From NCBI GenBank assembly GCA_008638415.1, contig VWVT01000005.1, positions 124,001 through 188,000 of the forward strand: DNA of 64,000 nt, written 5' to 3'. This document shows positions 31,487 through 38,654 of the stretch, piece after piece. A program made the position numbers and the translations under genes. The DNA comes from Nocardiopsis sinuspersici. GTDB lineage: Bacteria; Actinomycetota; Actinomycetes; Streptosporangiales; Streptosporangiaceae. Position 1 is the first letter of the stretch, and the number at the start of each line of letters is the position of its first letter. The notes below the pieces were generated by a model. The model had not been told where the DNA came from, ran no database searches, and saw nothing but the letters and a program-made list of their open reading frames with translations.

Positions 31487-32377
31487 GTGGATATCGCTCG
31501 GTTGCGCCAGGGGAGCGGCCCCACCGTGCGCCGCATGTTGATCGGACACGAGCTGCGCCAACTCCGGGAGGCCCGCGGTATCAGTCGCGAGGACGCCGGG
31601 AACAAGATTCGCGTGTCGGCGTCCAAGATCAGCCGTATGGAACTCGGCCGGGTCGGTTTCAAGCTGCGCGATATCGAGGACCTCCTCAAGATGTACGGGG
31701 TCACCGACCGCAGGAGGATCAAGGAAATCCTCGAAGTCGCGCGCGAATCCAACAAGCCCGGATGGTGGAAGGAGTACGGGGAGTCACTGCACAAGTGGTT
31801 CATCCGCTACGTCGGCTTCGAGGAGGCCGCCGACCACATCCGTATCTACGAGTCCCAGTTCGTCCCCGGCCTGTTGCAGACCGAGGAGTACGCGCGGGCG
31901 ATCATCTCCGGCGGCGTGGAGACCGACCAGGTCACCGAGCAGCGGGTGGAGGCCAGACTCAAGAGACAGCGCCGCCTGCGCACGGACAAGAACATGCGCA
32001 TGTGGGTCATCCTCGACGAGGCGGCGGTACGCCGACCGATCGGCGGCCCCGAGGAGGGGCCCGAGATCATGCGCGGCCAGCTGGAGTGGCTCATCCAGCT
32101 CAGCGAGGAGCACGACAACATCACCCTCCAGATCGTCCCCTTCGCGGTGGGCGCGCACGCCGCCGAGGCCGGCTCGTTCACGCTCCTGCGCTACTCGGAG
32201 TTCGAACTGGCGGACATGGTCTACCTGGAGCAGCTCACCGACGCCGAGATCATCGACCGCCGCCCCGTGGTGGAGGCCTACACCAAGGCCATGACCCGGC
32301 TGAGCGTCGCCGCGGCCACGCCGGACGAGACGCTGGAGATGCTCAGGGAGATGCTGGAGGACCTGGACAAGGGGTGA
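31487..32377 (+). CDS. XRE-family regulator with DUF5753 domain (WhiJ-like)
   Basis: A 296-aa protein. The helix-turn-helix is at about residues 17-70 (LRQLREARGISREDAGNKIRV then SASKISRMELGR). The rest is the DUF5753 domain, with its hallmark IRIYESQFVPGLLQTEEYA and ITLQIVPFAVGAHAAEAGSF. WhiJ-type regulators act with a DUF397 partner and an RsbW-like protein in Streptomyces development. I chose the GTG at 31487 (MDIARLRQ) over an upstream ATG at 31424, because the upstream stretch lacks domain sequence and GAGAGG precedes the GTG. It lies 213 bases after the HATPase gene with its own promoter region. Confidence 0.92.
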   Translation: MDIARLRQGSGPTVRRMLIGHELRQLREARGISREDAGNKIRVSASKISRMELGRVGFKLRDIEDLLKMYGVTDRRRIKEILEVARESNKPGWWKEYGESLHKWFIRYVGFEEAADHIRIYESQFVPGLLQTEEYARAIISGGVETDQVTEQRVEARLKRQRRLRTDKNMRMWVILDEAAVRRPIGGPEEGPEIMRGQLEWLIQLSEEHDNITLQIVPFAVGAHAAEAGSFTLLRYSEFELADMVYLEQLTDAEIIDRRPVVEAYTKAMTRLSVAAATPDETLEMLREMLEDLDKG

Positions 32378-32517
32378 GGGCACGCCTTGCGTCCGGGAGG
32401 GGTCCGGGGCGACGAGGCCGGGGATCGAGACAGGCTCGCCGAGGCGGGCCTTTCTGGTTTTCCCGTGCCGTCCGCTCCGGGAAGGGGCCGCCAGGGGGGA
32501 CACGTCACCCGTGCCTG

Positions 32518-32546
32518 GCGTGGGGTCCTTGCCGGGGACCCCACGC
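32518..32546. terminator. Terminator-like hairpin 1 between XRE and DUF397 genes
   Basis: GCGTGGGGTCC pairs with GGACCCCACGC (11 bp) around a 7-nt loop. It lies between convergent genes. Confidence 0.7.
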
Positions 32547-32599
32547 GGTCCGTCTCCGGCCGACCCGGACGAGGGCGTGGCAACCGGGCCGCTGCTCGG

Positions 32600-32632
32600 G
32601 GGAGGGACCACCGCCTGGCAACGGTCCCTCCC
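32600..32632. terminator. Terminator-like hairpin 2 between XRE and DUF397 genes
   Basis: GGGAGGGACC pairs with GGTCCCTCCC (10 bp) around a 13-nt loop. With hairpin 1 it forms a double barrier, one structure nearer each gene. Confidence 0.65.
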
Positions 32633-32674
32633 TCGGGTTCCGAGGACGGCGACGTGACTGGCGGAAGAGCCTCC

Positions 32675-32908
32675 CTAGCTGAGGAGGTTGTCGAAGTCGC
32701 CGTCCTTGGCGCCCAGGATCATGCAGTCGATCTCCTCCTGGGTGTAGACCAGGGCCGGCCCGGACGGGAAGCGGGAGTTGCGCACGGCGATGGAACCGTC
32801 GCCGAGGCGGGCCATCTCCACGCATGCTCCCTGGGAGTTGCTGCGCTTGGCCTTCTGCCAGGCGGCGTCGGTGAGGTTGGTCGCGGGGATGCCGTTGTGT
32901 GCGGTCAT
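32675..32908 (-). CDS. DUF397 protein (WhiJ/BldB-associated small partner)
   Basis: A 77-aa protein with the DUF397 signature: WQKAKRSNSQGACVEMA, then GSIAVRNSRFPSGPALVYT and a final acidic helix. These small proteins accompany XRE/DUF5753 regulators and are thought to act with them; in most genomes they lie on the same strand just downstream. Here the gene faces the XRE gene across two hairpins. The ATG at 32908 follows GAAGGAGCAGC. Its promoter carries the same 14-base palindromic sequence as the HATPase promoter. Confidence 0.93.
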   Translation of the reverse strand: MTAHNGIPATNLTDAAWQKAKRSNSQGACVEMARLGDGSIAVRNSRFPSGPALVYTQEEIDCMILGAKDGDFDNLLS

Positions 32909-32959
32909 GCTGCTCCTTCGTTCCTTGAGGGGAATGCGTCCGTGCTTATGCACTGCCAG

Positions 32960-32971
32960 ATGCACGTGCAT
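32960..32971. promoter_or_regulatory. Palindromic operator upstream of the DUF397 gene (site 3)
   Basis: ATGCACGTGCAT, identical to site 1 including the preceding AG, lies 51 bases before the DUF397 start codon (minus strand). The remaining gap up to the znuA terminator at 33174 shows nothing I can support. Confidence 0.6.
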
Positions 32972-33173
32972 CGGCACTGACATATTCACAAGCATACCGT
33001 GACCTCCGCCACTTGTCCGAGGGTTTCCCGGTATGTAAGCAGGGCGTTACCCGAGGGTGGAGGTGGTGCGGCCGCAGGTCCGCGTGCATCGGGCCGGTCG
33101 TGGGATCGGCCGATGGCGGGGTCATCGGACCCTGGTCGCGGGGTCGGCCCGGGAGGCGGACGCGGAAGGACGA

Positions 33174-33219
33174 GAGCCCCGCCGGGCCCGCGGCGGGCGC
33201 CGCGGGCCCGGCGGGGCTC
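33174..33219. terminator. Strong terminator-like hairpin after znuA
   Basis: A perfect 21-bp GC stem (33174-33194 with 33199-33219) around a 4-nt loop, starting 15 bases after the znuA stop. It is the longest hairpin of this type in the window. Confidence 0.85.
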
Positions 33220-33234
33220 GAAGGGGCGGGGCGG

Positions 33235-34263
33235 TCAGGAGCAGGACAGCGCGGTGGTCAGCGCCTCCAGGTTGCCGCGCATGATCGAGGGGTAGTCGTC
33301 GCCGGGGGACTCCTCGGTGACGCCCTCCAGGGGATCGAGCACCTCCACCCGCGCGCCCGTCTCGGCGGCGATGGTCTCCGCGGTCGCCGCGGGCATCAGC
33401 GGCTCGGTGAAGACGGTGGTGATGTCGTGCTCGCGGACGGTGTCGGTGATCGCCGCGATCTGCGAGGGAGAGGGCTCGGTGTCGGGGTCCACCCCGCTGA
33501 CGCCGACCTGCTCCAGGCCGTAGTCCTCGGTGAGGTAGGTGAAGGCGGTGTGCCCGACGACCACCTCCTCGTGCTCACAGGAGGACAGGCCCTCCTCGTA
33601 CTCCCGGCCGATCGCCTCCAGTTCGGCGGTCACGGCCTCCGCGTTGCGCGCGTAGCGGTCGGCGCCCTCGGGGTGGACCTCGGCCATGCGGTCGCCGAGC
33701 GCTTGGGCCACCTGCGCCATCAGGTCCACGTCCAGCCAGAAGTGGGGGTCGTGCTCGCCGTGGTCGTGGCCCTCCTCCTCCGCGTGGCCCTCCTCCTCCG
33801 CGTGCTCGTCCGCGGCGTGCTCCTCCTCCGCGTGTTCATCCGCGGCGTGCTCCTCCTCCGCGTGCTCGTCCCCGGCCTCCTCGGCGGGGCGCAGGTGCAC
33901 GAGGTCGGCGACGTCGAGCGCGCTCTCGGGGGCCTCCTGCTCGATCGCCTCGTCCACGGCGGGCTGGAGGCCGCCCACGTGGAAGGCGATGTCGGCCTCG
34001 ATGACCTCGGCGACCTGGCGGCCGGTGAGTTCCAGGTCGTGGGGTTCGGTGCCCGGCTCGGTGAGCTGGACGACCGCCACCCGCTCACCGCCGACCTGCC
34101 GGGCCAGCCACTCCAGGGGGTAGACGCCGGTGACCACGGTGAGGTCGGCCTCGGCAGGGGAGACACCCGTGCCGCCGCCTTCCCCGCCGCCTCCGCAGGC
34201 GGTGATCGTCATGAGTGTGGCGGCGCCGAGGGCGGCGGCTCGCAGGGCTGTCCCAGTTCGCAT
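33235..34263 (-). CDS. znuA: Zinc ABC transporter substrate-binding lipoprotein ZnuA
   Basis: A 342-aa cluster 9 metal-binding protein. The lipobox TITAC puts the lipidated Cys at residue 23. The N-lobe ligand region (GTEPHDLELT, His74) and the downstream VVGHTAFTYL and EPLMPAATAETIA match ZnuA/AdcA. Between them is a His- and Glu-rich loop (about 133-167) built from a repeated DEHAEEEHAA unit, which sequesters or senses zinc in this family. A Zur box lies 20 bases before the start. No permease or ATPase gene is adjacent, so it must pair with znuBC elsewhere. Confidence 0.94.
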   Translation of the reverse strand: MRTGTALRAAALGAATLMTITACGGGGEGGGTGVSPAEADLTVVTGVYPLEWLARQVGGERVAVVQLTEPGTEPHDLELTGRQVAEVIEADIAFHVGGLQPAVDEAIEQEAPESALDVADLVHLRPAEEAGDEHAEEEHAADEHAEEEHAADEHAEEEGHAEEEGHDHGEHDPHFWLDVDLMAQVAQALGDRMAEVHPEGADRYARNAEAVTAELEAIGREYEEGLSSCEHEEVVVGHTAFTYLTEDYGLEQVGVSGVDPDTEPSPSQIAAITDTVREHDITTVFTEPLMPAATAETIAAETGARVEVLDPLEGVTEESPGDDYPSIMRGNLEALTTALSCS

Positions 34264-34282
34264 GGGTCAATTCTCGGGAAAA

Positions 34283-34297
34283 TGAAAACGGTTGTCA
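34283..34297. promoter_or_regulatory. Zur box of znuA
   Basis: TGAAAACGGTTGTCA is a 7-1-7 inverted repeat of the actinobacterial Zur type. It lies 20-34 bases upstream of the znuA start (minus strand), where zinc-bound Zur would block the promoter. Confidence 0.8.
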
Positions 34298-34342
34298 ATT
34301 TGTCCGTTTGGTGGGGAACCCGAGAGGGACGTCCGCGTCGGC

Positions 34343-35014
34343 TCAGGTGGACTCGGAGAAGCGCTCCACGTCGTCGGTCCTGCCCGCCACCACGATCACG
34401 TCTCCCTTGTTCAGCACCGTCTCCTGGGTGGCGTAGGTGAACTCCTCGCCCATCCGCTTCACCGACACCACGGTGATCCCGTACTGCTGGCGGACCCCCG
34501 TCTCCCGCAGGGACTTGCCGGTCAGCGCCCTGGGGGCCTTGGTCTTGCCGAGGGAGAAGCCCTCCTCCAGTTCCACGTAGTCGAGCATCCGGCCCGACAG
34601 CAGGTGCGCCACGCGCTCGCCCATGTCGTGCTCGGGCAGCACTACGTGGTGGGCGCCCACCTGCTCCAGGATCCGCCCGTGCCGGCGGCTCGTCGCCTTC
34701 GCCCAGATGTTGGACACCCCCATGTCCACCAGCTGCGAGGTGGCCAGGATGCTCTCCTCCAGGTGTGTCCCTATGGCCACCACCGCCCGGTTGAACTGGG
34801 ACGCGCCCACCTGGTGCAGCGCCTCCTCGTCGGTGGCGTCGGCGATCACCGTGTGGGTGAGGGCGTCGGCGTAGGTCTGCACCATGCGCGGGCTGGAGTC
34901 GACGCCCAGTACCTCCCACCCCCGGCTGACCAGTTCCAGGGCCAGCGAACTGCCGAACCGGCCCAGGCCGATGACCAGGACGCGCCTGTCGGTGGGTCTC
35001 CTGTGCTGCTGCAC
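34343..35014 (-). CDS. ktrA: KtrA, RCK regulatory subunit of potassium uptake system
   Basis: A 223-aa cytoplasmic gating subunit with an N-terminal Rossmann RCK_N domain (VLVIGLGRFGSSLALEL, then VLGVDSSP and IADATDEEAL). The C-terminal RCK_C (TGKSLRETGVRQQYGITVVSV ... GDVIVVAGRTDDVERF) is the region that binds c-di-AMP in relatives. The GTG at 35014 is preceded by AAGGAGAG. It follows ktrB by 27 bases on the same strand, forming the ktrBA operon. Confidence 0.93.
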   Translation of the reverse strand: MQQHRRPTDRRVLVIGLGRFGSSLALELVSRGWEVLGVDSSPRMVQTYADALTHTVIADATDEEALHQVGASQFNRAVVAIGTHLEESILATSQLVDMGVSNIWAKATSRRHGRILEQVGAHHVVLPEHDMGERVAHLLSGRMLDYVELEEGFSLGKTKAPRALTGKSLRETGVRQQYGITVVSVKRMGEEFTYATQETVLNKGDVIVVAGRTDDVERFSEST

Positions 35015-35041
35015 GGGTCTCTCCTTCTGTGCCGGGGGGCC

Positions 35042-36502
35042 TCAGCCGATGATCGGCCGCGCCTTGGCGAGATCGTAGCGACGGGGGCGGTCGCGGAACG
35101 CGAGCGCCGTCACGAAAGTGATGGGACCGATCCGCCCGGCCACCATGAGTACGGCCAGCAGGCACTGCACCCAGGGTGCCAGGTCCGCGGTGATGCCGGT
35201 GGACAGGCCGACCACGCCGACGGCGGAGACCACCTCGAACATCACGGGCAGCGTGTCGTAGGGGGTGGTGCGCACCAGCAGGATGGTGGTGAACGCCGCC
35301 ACCGTCGCGGACAGGAACACCAGGCTCAGCGACTGGCGGACGACCTCGGGCGAGAGCTGGCGGTCGAACACGTGCACCTTGTCCTGGGCGCGGACCTCGG
35401 CCAGCACCACCAGGAAGATCACCGCGAGGGTGGCGACCTTGATGCCCCCGGCCGTTCCGGCGCTGCCGTTGCCGACGAACATGAGCATGATGGTCGTCAG
35501 CAGCGTGGCGTCCTCCATCTGGCCGGTGTCGACGACGTTGAGGCCGCCGCTGCGGGGCATCACGCCGTGGAAGAAGCCGTCGATGATCCGGGCCGTCCAG
35601 GGCAGCCGGCCCAGGGTCGCCGGGTTGTCCCACTCCATCACGATCACCAGCAGCGCCCCGGCCACGTAGAGGATCATGGTGGTGGTGATGGTGAGCTTGG
35701 TGTGCAGGCTCCACAGGCGCGGGGTGCGCAGCTCGCGCCACAGCTCCAGCAGGACCGGGAAGCCGATACCGCCGAGGATGACCGCGACGGAGATGGTCAC
35801 CAGGATGATCGCGTCGCCGGAGAAGCGGGTCATACTGTCGCCGTAGAGCGACAGGCCCGCGTTGTTGAAGGCCGAGATCGAGTGGAAGAAGCCCGAGTAG
35901 AGGGCCTCTCCGAAGGACATGTCGTAGGCCAGCCACATCCTCGGCGTGATCAGCAGGAACGTGCACCCCTGGAGCACCAGGAAGATCACCGCCACCCGGC
36001 TGACCACGCCGCGCACGTCGCCCACCCACAGGCTCCGGGTCTCGGCCTGCACGTTGAGCTGCATGCGCAGCCCGAACCGGTGGATCATCGCGGTGCCCAG
36101 CAGGGAGGCCACGGTCATGATCCCCATGCCCCCGGCCTGCATGAGGACCAGGATGATCGCGTGGCCGAAGGCGTTGAGATCGTCGCCGATGTTGATCACG
36201 CTCAGCCCGCACACCGCCAGCGACGTCGTCGCGGTGAAGAAGGCCTCGACGAACGTGAGCCCCTCGCCGTCGGGCGTGGCCATCGGGGTCATCAGCAGGC
36301 CCGTGCCCGCCAGGTCCACGGCCATGAACATCATGAGGAAGACCCGCGCGGGCTTGCGCCACCCGCGGGGCTCACGTGTCGAGCTGGAGTCCAACCGCAT
36401 CCGGCGCCTCAGCAGGGATGCCCGCCGGGGGAGGAACGACGCCCTGTGGGCGACCGGCCTGAGGAAGGATCGCATGCCCGCTCTCGGCGGCGTCTCACTC
36501 AT
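35042..36502 (-). CDS. ktrB: KtrB/TrkH potassium transporter
   Basis: A 486-aa membrane protein made of four M1-P-M2 repeats. The selectivity loops are visible as TTSLAVCGLSV, SISAFNNAGLSL, GVMPRSGGLNVVDT and SAVGVVGLSTGITADLA, with the conserved glycines. The conserved ending GPITFVTALAFRDRP is also present. The basic N-terminus of about 50 residues is cytoplasmic. It is cotranscribed with ktrA. The 171-bp gap upstream (36503-36673) holds its promoter; I see no riboswitch there. Confidence 0.95.
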   Translation of the reverse strand: MSETPPRAGMRSFLRPVAHRASFLPRRASLLRRRMRLDSSSTREPRGWRKPARVFLMMFMAVDLAGTGLLMTPMATPDGEGLTFVEAFFTATTSLAVCGLSVINIGDDLNAFGHAIILVLMQAGGMGIMTVASLLGTAMIHRFGLRMQLNVQAETRSLWVGDVRGVVSRVAVIFLVLQGCTFLLITPRMWLAYDMSFGEALYSGFFHSISAFNNAGLSLYGDSMTRFSGDAIILVTISVAVILGGIGFPVLLELWRELRTPRLWSLHTKLTITTTMILYVAGALLVIVMEWDNPATLGRLPWTARIIDGFFHGVMPRSGGLNVVDTGQMEDATLLTTIMLMFVGNGSAGTAGGIKVATLAVIFLVVLAEVRAQDKVHVFDRQLSPEVVRQSLSLVFLSATVAAFTTILLVRTTPYDTLPVMFEVVSAVGVVGLSTGITADLAPWVQCLLAVLMVAGRIGPITFVTALAFRDRPRRYDLAKARPIIG

Positions 36503-36673
36503 CGCTGGTCGGGGGTTGGAAAGGGTGCCACGGTTCCTCCTTTTACATGGCCGCGAGGAATTGTGCCAGAACGCTGCGATCGTGGCACGTCGACCGGCCC
36601 GTCCAGCATCGTAAACCGCGGAGGGGGCTGGTGTGGGCGGTCGGAGGAACCCCCGCGGGCCGGGGGAGGCGGG

Positions 36674-37654
36674 TCAGGCGTGGCAGGAGCCCTCGTGGTC
36701 GGCGTGGCCGGGCGGTTCCAGTTGCAGGGTGGAGTGCTCGACGTCGAAGTGGCCCGTCAGGCACGCGTGGAGCTCGTCCAGCATCCGGCCGCTGTCGCCG
36801 AGGTACCCGTCGGCGACCACCACGTGCGCCGACATCACGGGTACACCGGAGGTGATGGTCCAGGCGTGCAGGTCGTGGACGTCGAGCACGGCGGGGTGCC
36901 CGAGCAGGTGGTCGCGCACCTCGCTCAGGTCCATGCCCCTGGGAGTGGCCTCCAGCAGGATGTGCACAGCCTCGCGCAGCAGCGCCCAGGCACGGGGCAC
37001 GATGATCACGGCGATGCCCAGCGACACGAGGGTGTCCACCCGCGCCCACCCGGTCGTCCAGACCACGATCCCGCCCGCGATGACGCCGACCGAGGCCAGG
37101 GCGTCGCCCATGACCTCCAGGTAGGCGCCCTTGACGTTGAGGCTCGTCCGGGAGCCCGCGCGCAGGACGAACAGCGCGCCGACGTTCATGACCAGGCCGA
37201 AGGCGGCGACGACGACCATGCCGAGGCCGGACACCTCGGCGGGTCTTTGGAGCCGCTCGACCGCCTCCACCACGATGAACCCGCACAGGACGAACAGCAC
37301 CAGCGCGTTGACGGCGGCGGCGAGGATCTCCGCGCGCTGGTAGCCGAAAGTGCGCCTGTTGGTGGCGGGCCGCGCGGCGATCCACACGGCGGCCAGGGCG
37401 AGGGCCACCCCGAGGGAGTCGGTGACGGTGTGCCCGGCGTCGGCGAGCAGGGCCAGGCTGCCGCTGAGCGCGGCGCCGGCCACCTGGACCACGGCGACGG
37501 CGAGCATCATCCCGAGGACCACCGCCAGCCGCCTGCTGTTGGCCGCTCCCGCGGTACCCGCGTGCCCGTGCCCGTGTCCCACGCCCATCGGTGCCCCCCG
37601 ACCTGCCGTCCGGTCCCCGGGCGCCGTAGACGACGGCGCCCATGATTCAGCCAT
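36674..37654 (-). CDS. Cation diffusion facilitator (CzcD/ZitB-like metal exporter)
   Basis: A 326-aa CDF exporter with six membrane helices. The metal site residues are in HTVTDS (helix II) and EVMGDALASVGV (helix V), the EVxxD form seen in CzcD. The N-terminus is His-rich (GVGHGHGHAG) and the C-terminal cytoplasmic domain (HDLHAWTITSGVPVMSAHVVV) is followed by a His/Cys tail. It is divergent from a CmtR-like sensor 55 bases away, so export is probably induced by cadmium, lead or zinc. The ATG at 37654 overlaps a GTG three bases upstream. Confidence 0.94.
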   Translation of the reverse strand: MAESWAPSSTAPGDRTAGRGAPMGVGHGHGHAGTAGAANSRRLAVVLGMMLAVAVVQVAGAALSGSLALLADAGHTVTDSLGVALALAAVWIAARPATNRRTFGYQRAEILAAAVNALVLFVLCGFIVVEAVERLQRPAEVSGLGMVVVAAFGLVMNVGALFVLRAGSRTSLNVKGAYLEVMGDALASVGVIAGGIVVWTTGWARVDTLVSLGIAVIIVPRAWALLREAVHILLEATPRGMDLSEVRDHLLGHPAVLDVHDLHAWTITSGVPVMSAHVVVADGYLGDSGRMLDELHACLTGHFDVEHSTLQLEPPGHADHEGSCHA

Positions 37655-37657
37655 CAC

Positions 37658-37687
37658 TGTTTATACAGCCCAGAGTGTCTATACAGC
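37658..37687. promoter_or_regulatory. Paired operator repeats between the CDF gene and the CmtR-like gene
   Basis: TGTTTATACAGC (37658-37669) and TGTCTATACAGC (37676-37687) are direct repeats with an 18-bp period, each containing a near-palindromic TGTxTATACA. They fill the short divergent gap and are the likely sites of the ArsR-type sensor. Confidence 0.65.
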
Positions 37688-37708
37688 AAGCTATGTACAA
37701 TGGTTTTC

Positions 37709-38107
37709 ATGTTGACCTCCGAGCAGCGCCTGTCCGCCATCCACCGACTCGGCCGCGCCCTGGCCGACCCCACCCGCTGCCGCCTGCTGCTGGCGCTCCT
37801 CGACGGTCCCCACTACCCAGCCGGGCTCGCCGAGCAACTGGGCCTCACCCGCCAGAACGTCTCCAACCACCTCGCCTGCCTGCGTGACTGCGGCCTGGTG
37901 CGCACCTCCGCCCGGGGCCGGCAGGTCAGCTACGAACTCGTGGACGAGTCCCTGGCCCACGCCCTGGAGGACCTCCTGCGCGTGGTGTGGGGCACCGCCC
38001 AGCCGCACGGGCCCGTGGACCTCCCGGACGGGCTCGCGGACCCCTCGGAGGCGTCCGTGGAGGGCGCCGGGCCGTCAGACTCCGAGGGCCGGAAGTCCCT
38101 GAAGTGA
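37709..38107 (+). CDS. CmtR-like ArsR/SmtB metal-sensing repressor
   Basis: A 132-aa winged-helix repressor very close to Mycobacterium tuberculosis CmtR (ALADPTRCRLLLALLDG, GLTRQNVSNHLACLRDCGL, GRQVSYEL). Starting at the ATG 37709 gives Cys57 and Cys61 at exactly the CmtR ligand positions, which decides against the ATG at 37700. The third CmtR ligand, Cys102, is missing; His100 is the only nearby candidate, so the metal preference may differ from cadmium/lead. It should repress the divergent CDF exporter through the TATACA repeats. Confidence 0.92.
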   Translation: MLTSEQRLSAIHRLGRALADPTRCRLLLALLDGPHYPAGLAEQLGLTRQNVSNHLACLRDCGLVRTSARGRQVSYELVDESLAHALEDLLRVVWGTAQPHGPVDLPDGLADPSEASVEGAGPSDSEGRKSLK

Positions 38108-38654
38108 CGTCCGTTACGTGCCACGGCCGTTCGGAGCGCGGATAGGGCGCGCCCCACCGGTCCCGGGCTCCGACTTCGGGATGAGGGCGCCGACTTTGGT
38201 CGGAGCCGGCCCTGACGGAAGGCTGACGTGTCCCTGAGAGTCCCCCTGAATCGGGAGGGGTGACTCAACTCCCGATATAACGCGACGTATGGTGAGTGGT
38301 GCGCCCGGCGGATGCATGAGGCCCGACGCGCGAGGCTGACACGGGTGTCCCGCGCCTCGCGGACGAACACCGGCATCCCCCACCACCACACGTTCGGACC
38401 GGCCGTCGAACCGATGAGCGAGCCGGCGGAGACACCGACGGAAGAGCACACCGGCGGACAAGCCGGCGGAAGCGACGTGTGTGCTCCGACGGGCGCCGAC
38501 AGGCACCGGACGACCCGCACGCCACGGCCCGCCCCCGTGGTCCGCAGTGAACATAGGAGCGAGAACCTCTCATGCCCAGATCGGCCGCAAGGGCCCGCGC
38601 CGCGGGCCTCCCCCGGACGGGGACCGCCGCCAGCAGCGTGGAAGGGACCGAGGT
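38108..38654. other. 547-bp non-coding gap before the RND pump
   Basis: No supported gene. A TATAAC element at 38276-38281 could be a -10 box, which would give a leader of roughly 370 bases; I see no matching -35 box and no clear structured RNA. Confidence 0.4.

Noticed and set aside
33778..33870. Repeated units mistaken for a CRISPR array
   Set aside because: The units are contiguous, lack spacers and encode the His-rich loop of ZnuA; no CRISPR array was seen in the window.
33013..34440. Long open frame on the plus strand opposite znuA
   Set aside because: It is an antisense shadow of the His/Glu-rich znuA coding sequence. The lipobox, Zur box and terminator all support the minus-strand gene.
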